Both the position numbers and the translations under genes were made by a program. From Planctomycetota bacterium (GTDB lineage Bacteria > Planctomycetota > Planctomycetia > Isosphaerales > Isosphaeraceae), in assembly GCA_021778575.1 (NCBI GenBank), contig JAJYCH010000018.1:1-17006 (forward strand): a stretch of DNA of 17,006 nt, written 5' to 3'. Under the pieces are notes generated by a model. The model worked only from the letters and a program-made list of their open reading frames with translations. It was not told the origin of the DNA and did no database searches. Numbering within the stretch: position 1 is the first letter of the stretch; each line of letters opens with the position of its first letter. Shown piece by piece: positions 15,957 through 17,006 of the stretch.

Positions 15957-16039
15957 AGCGGCCGGGCTTCTCGGATCGATGGACCGGGATTTCCACTGCG
16001 TCGTCTGATCCCCCCTAAACTTCACATCGAGGTCGCAAC

Positions 16040-17006
16040 ATGATTTCAGGTGCCGCGACGATCGCTCTCTTCCTGGCGACCCTGCTGGGTCCCGGACCTT
16101 TCACGGGCGATGACCTGCCCGCGAGCCCCGAGCGCGGTAAGGAACTTCTTGCCGAAGGGGACGCCCTGGCCGACAAGAAGGAGCCGAATGAGGCGGTCCT
16201 GAAGTACAAGCTGGCCTTCGAACAGCTTCTTCCCGGCATCCGGCAGATCAAGTTCAAGTCCGAAGTCAAACGCGACGTCACCAAGCGTGAAGACCTGAAG
16301 GCGTTCTTGATCAAGGAGATCGACGAGGAAATCACGCCACAGGAATTCAAGACCGGCGAACTGGGCCTGAAGGTTCTCGGATTCATTCCGCGCGATATCA
16401 ACTGGAAAGAGGTGATGGTCCGCGTTTACTCCGAGGAGATCGCCGCCTTCTACGATCCTCGGACCAAGACGATGCACCTGATCAAGGAGGTCCCCGTCGA
16501 CGAAGCCGACAAGCCGAAGCCCGGCTTTCTGGAGTCGCTCCTGGGAACCAAGAAGACCGGGTTCGACAAGGATGAGAACAAGACCGTGATTGCTCATGAA
16601 CTGACTCATGCGCTCTCCGATCAAAACTTCGACCTGGACAAGATGCAGAAGAAGGTCGAAAGCGACGACGACCAGTCGACCGCCCTGTCCTCCCTGATCG
16701 AAGGCGAGGCGACGCTCGCCATGATCGGCGCCCAGATGGAAGACTGGGACGGCACGAAAGTTGGCGCCATCCCGTCCGCCACGCTCGACCGAACCTTCAG
16801 CCTGATGATGCCGATGATGTCGATGTCGAGCGGCAAGGCGCTCCGCGAGGCGCCGGTGATCCTGTCCGAGGGCCTGATCTTTCCGTACATGCGGGGGATG
16901 GTCTTCTGTGCCAACCTGACCAATGATGGCGGCTGGAACGCGATCAACGAGGCTTACCTCAATCCGCCGCAATCCACCGAGCAGATCCTCCATCCCGAGA
17001 AATATC
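16040..17006 (+). CDS. Secreted HExxH zinc metallopeptidase-like protein (partial, 3' end cut)
   Basis: An open frame of 322 codons that runs off the window. Residues 2-19 are hydrophobic and may be a signal peptide or anchor, although the usual basic residues before it are missing. The zinc motif is HELTH at 186-190 within VIAHELTHALSDQ. Glu221 or Glu223 in LIEGEAT, about 35 residues later, is a candidate third ligand, which would make it gluzincin-like. The AHELTHAL...EGEAT pattern and the STEQILHPEKY segment occur in poorly characterised bacterial and archaeal surface proteins, from memory. A helical, Lys/Glu-rich region (30-100) precedes the catalytic part. GAGG at 16029-16032, seven bases upstream, supports ATG 16040. 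It follows the Pro-rich membrane protein by 83 bases with no terminator seen between. Substrate unknown. Confidence 0.78.
   Translation, partial: MISGAATIALFLATLLGPGPFTGDDLPASPERGKELLAEGDALADKKEPNEAVLKYKLAFEQLLPGIRQIKFKSEVKRDVTKREDLKAFLIKEIDEEITPQEFKTGELGLKVLGFIPRDINWKEVMVRVYSEEIAAFYDPRTKTMHLIKEVPVDEADKPKPGFLESLLGTKKTGFDKDENKTVIAHELTHALSDQNFDLDKMQKKVESDDDQSTALSSLIEGEATLAMIGAQMEDWDGTKVGAIPSATLDRTFSLMMPMMSMSSGKALREAPVILSEGLIFPYMRGMVFCANLTNDGGWNAINEAYLNPPQSTEQILHPEKY

Noticed and set aside
15957..16039. Possible promoter or terminator before the metallopeptidase gene
   Set aside because: Only a four-base stem (TGGA/TCCA) and no -10/-35 pair could be found; the gene may be cotranscribed.
1..17006. 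CRISPR array, insertion sequence, tRNA, rRNA, phage or defence genes
   Set aside because: No spaced direct repeats, transposase motifs, terminal inverted repeats or tRNA-like folds were seen on either strand.

Overview
This window is GC-rich with strong G/C bias at codon third positions, and every gene I can support lies on the + strand. Protein content suggests a planctomycete, most plausibly an Isosphaeraceae-type genome. The evidence is a Ser/Thr kinase with the short helical N-terminal segment common before planctomycete kinase domains, a PP2C phosphatase next to it, a fused CbiE-CbiT protein, Pro-rich single-pass membrane proteins, and lipid A-type metabolism. The lineage call is an inference from family resemblance, not from a marker gene.

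Layout. Positions 1-359 hold no supported gene, but a hairpin followed by a T-rich stretch lies just before the first gene. A Memo-like protein (AmmeMemoRadiSam protein B, with an extra N-terminal domain) overlaps an alpha/beta hydrolase by ATGA (360-2464). A bifunctional precorrin-6Y methyltransferase, CobL type (CbiE-CbiT), follows at 2538-3803. After a 204-base gap with a TATAAT box comes a tight cluster (4008-7262): a LmbE/PIG-L deacetylase, a PP2C phosphatase and a tail-anchored Ser/Thr kinase. A 67-residue ribbon-helix-helix-like protein (7334-7537) is next. The gap at 7538-7699 carries a hairpin, a GAAC-N4-GTTC palindrome and a good sigma70-like promoter before a full-length Lhr helicase (7700-12112). 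An LpxH-like metallophosphoesterase (12206-13027), class II fumarase (13167-14711), an unrecognised Pro-rich membrane protein (14751-15956) and a secreted HExxH metallopeptidase-like protein, cut by the window end (16040-17006), complete the window.

Function. Most of this is chromosomal housekeeping: cobalamin synthesis, TCA cycle, DNA repair, lipid A metabolism and phospho-signalling. I see no mobile element, CRISPR array, tRNA, rRNA or phage gene. The points that most deserve a second look are the SOS-box-like palindrome before the Lhr promoter, the Memo protein with a PqqD-like N-terminal domain, the phosphatase-kinase pair, and the uncharacterised membrane-protein/metallopeptidase pair at the right end. 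I did not find convincing evidence of a wholly new multi-gene system.
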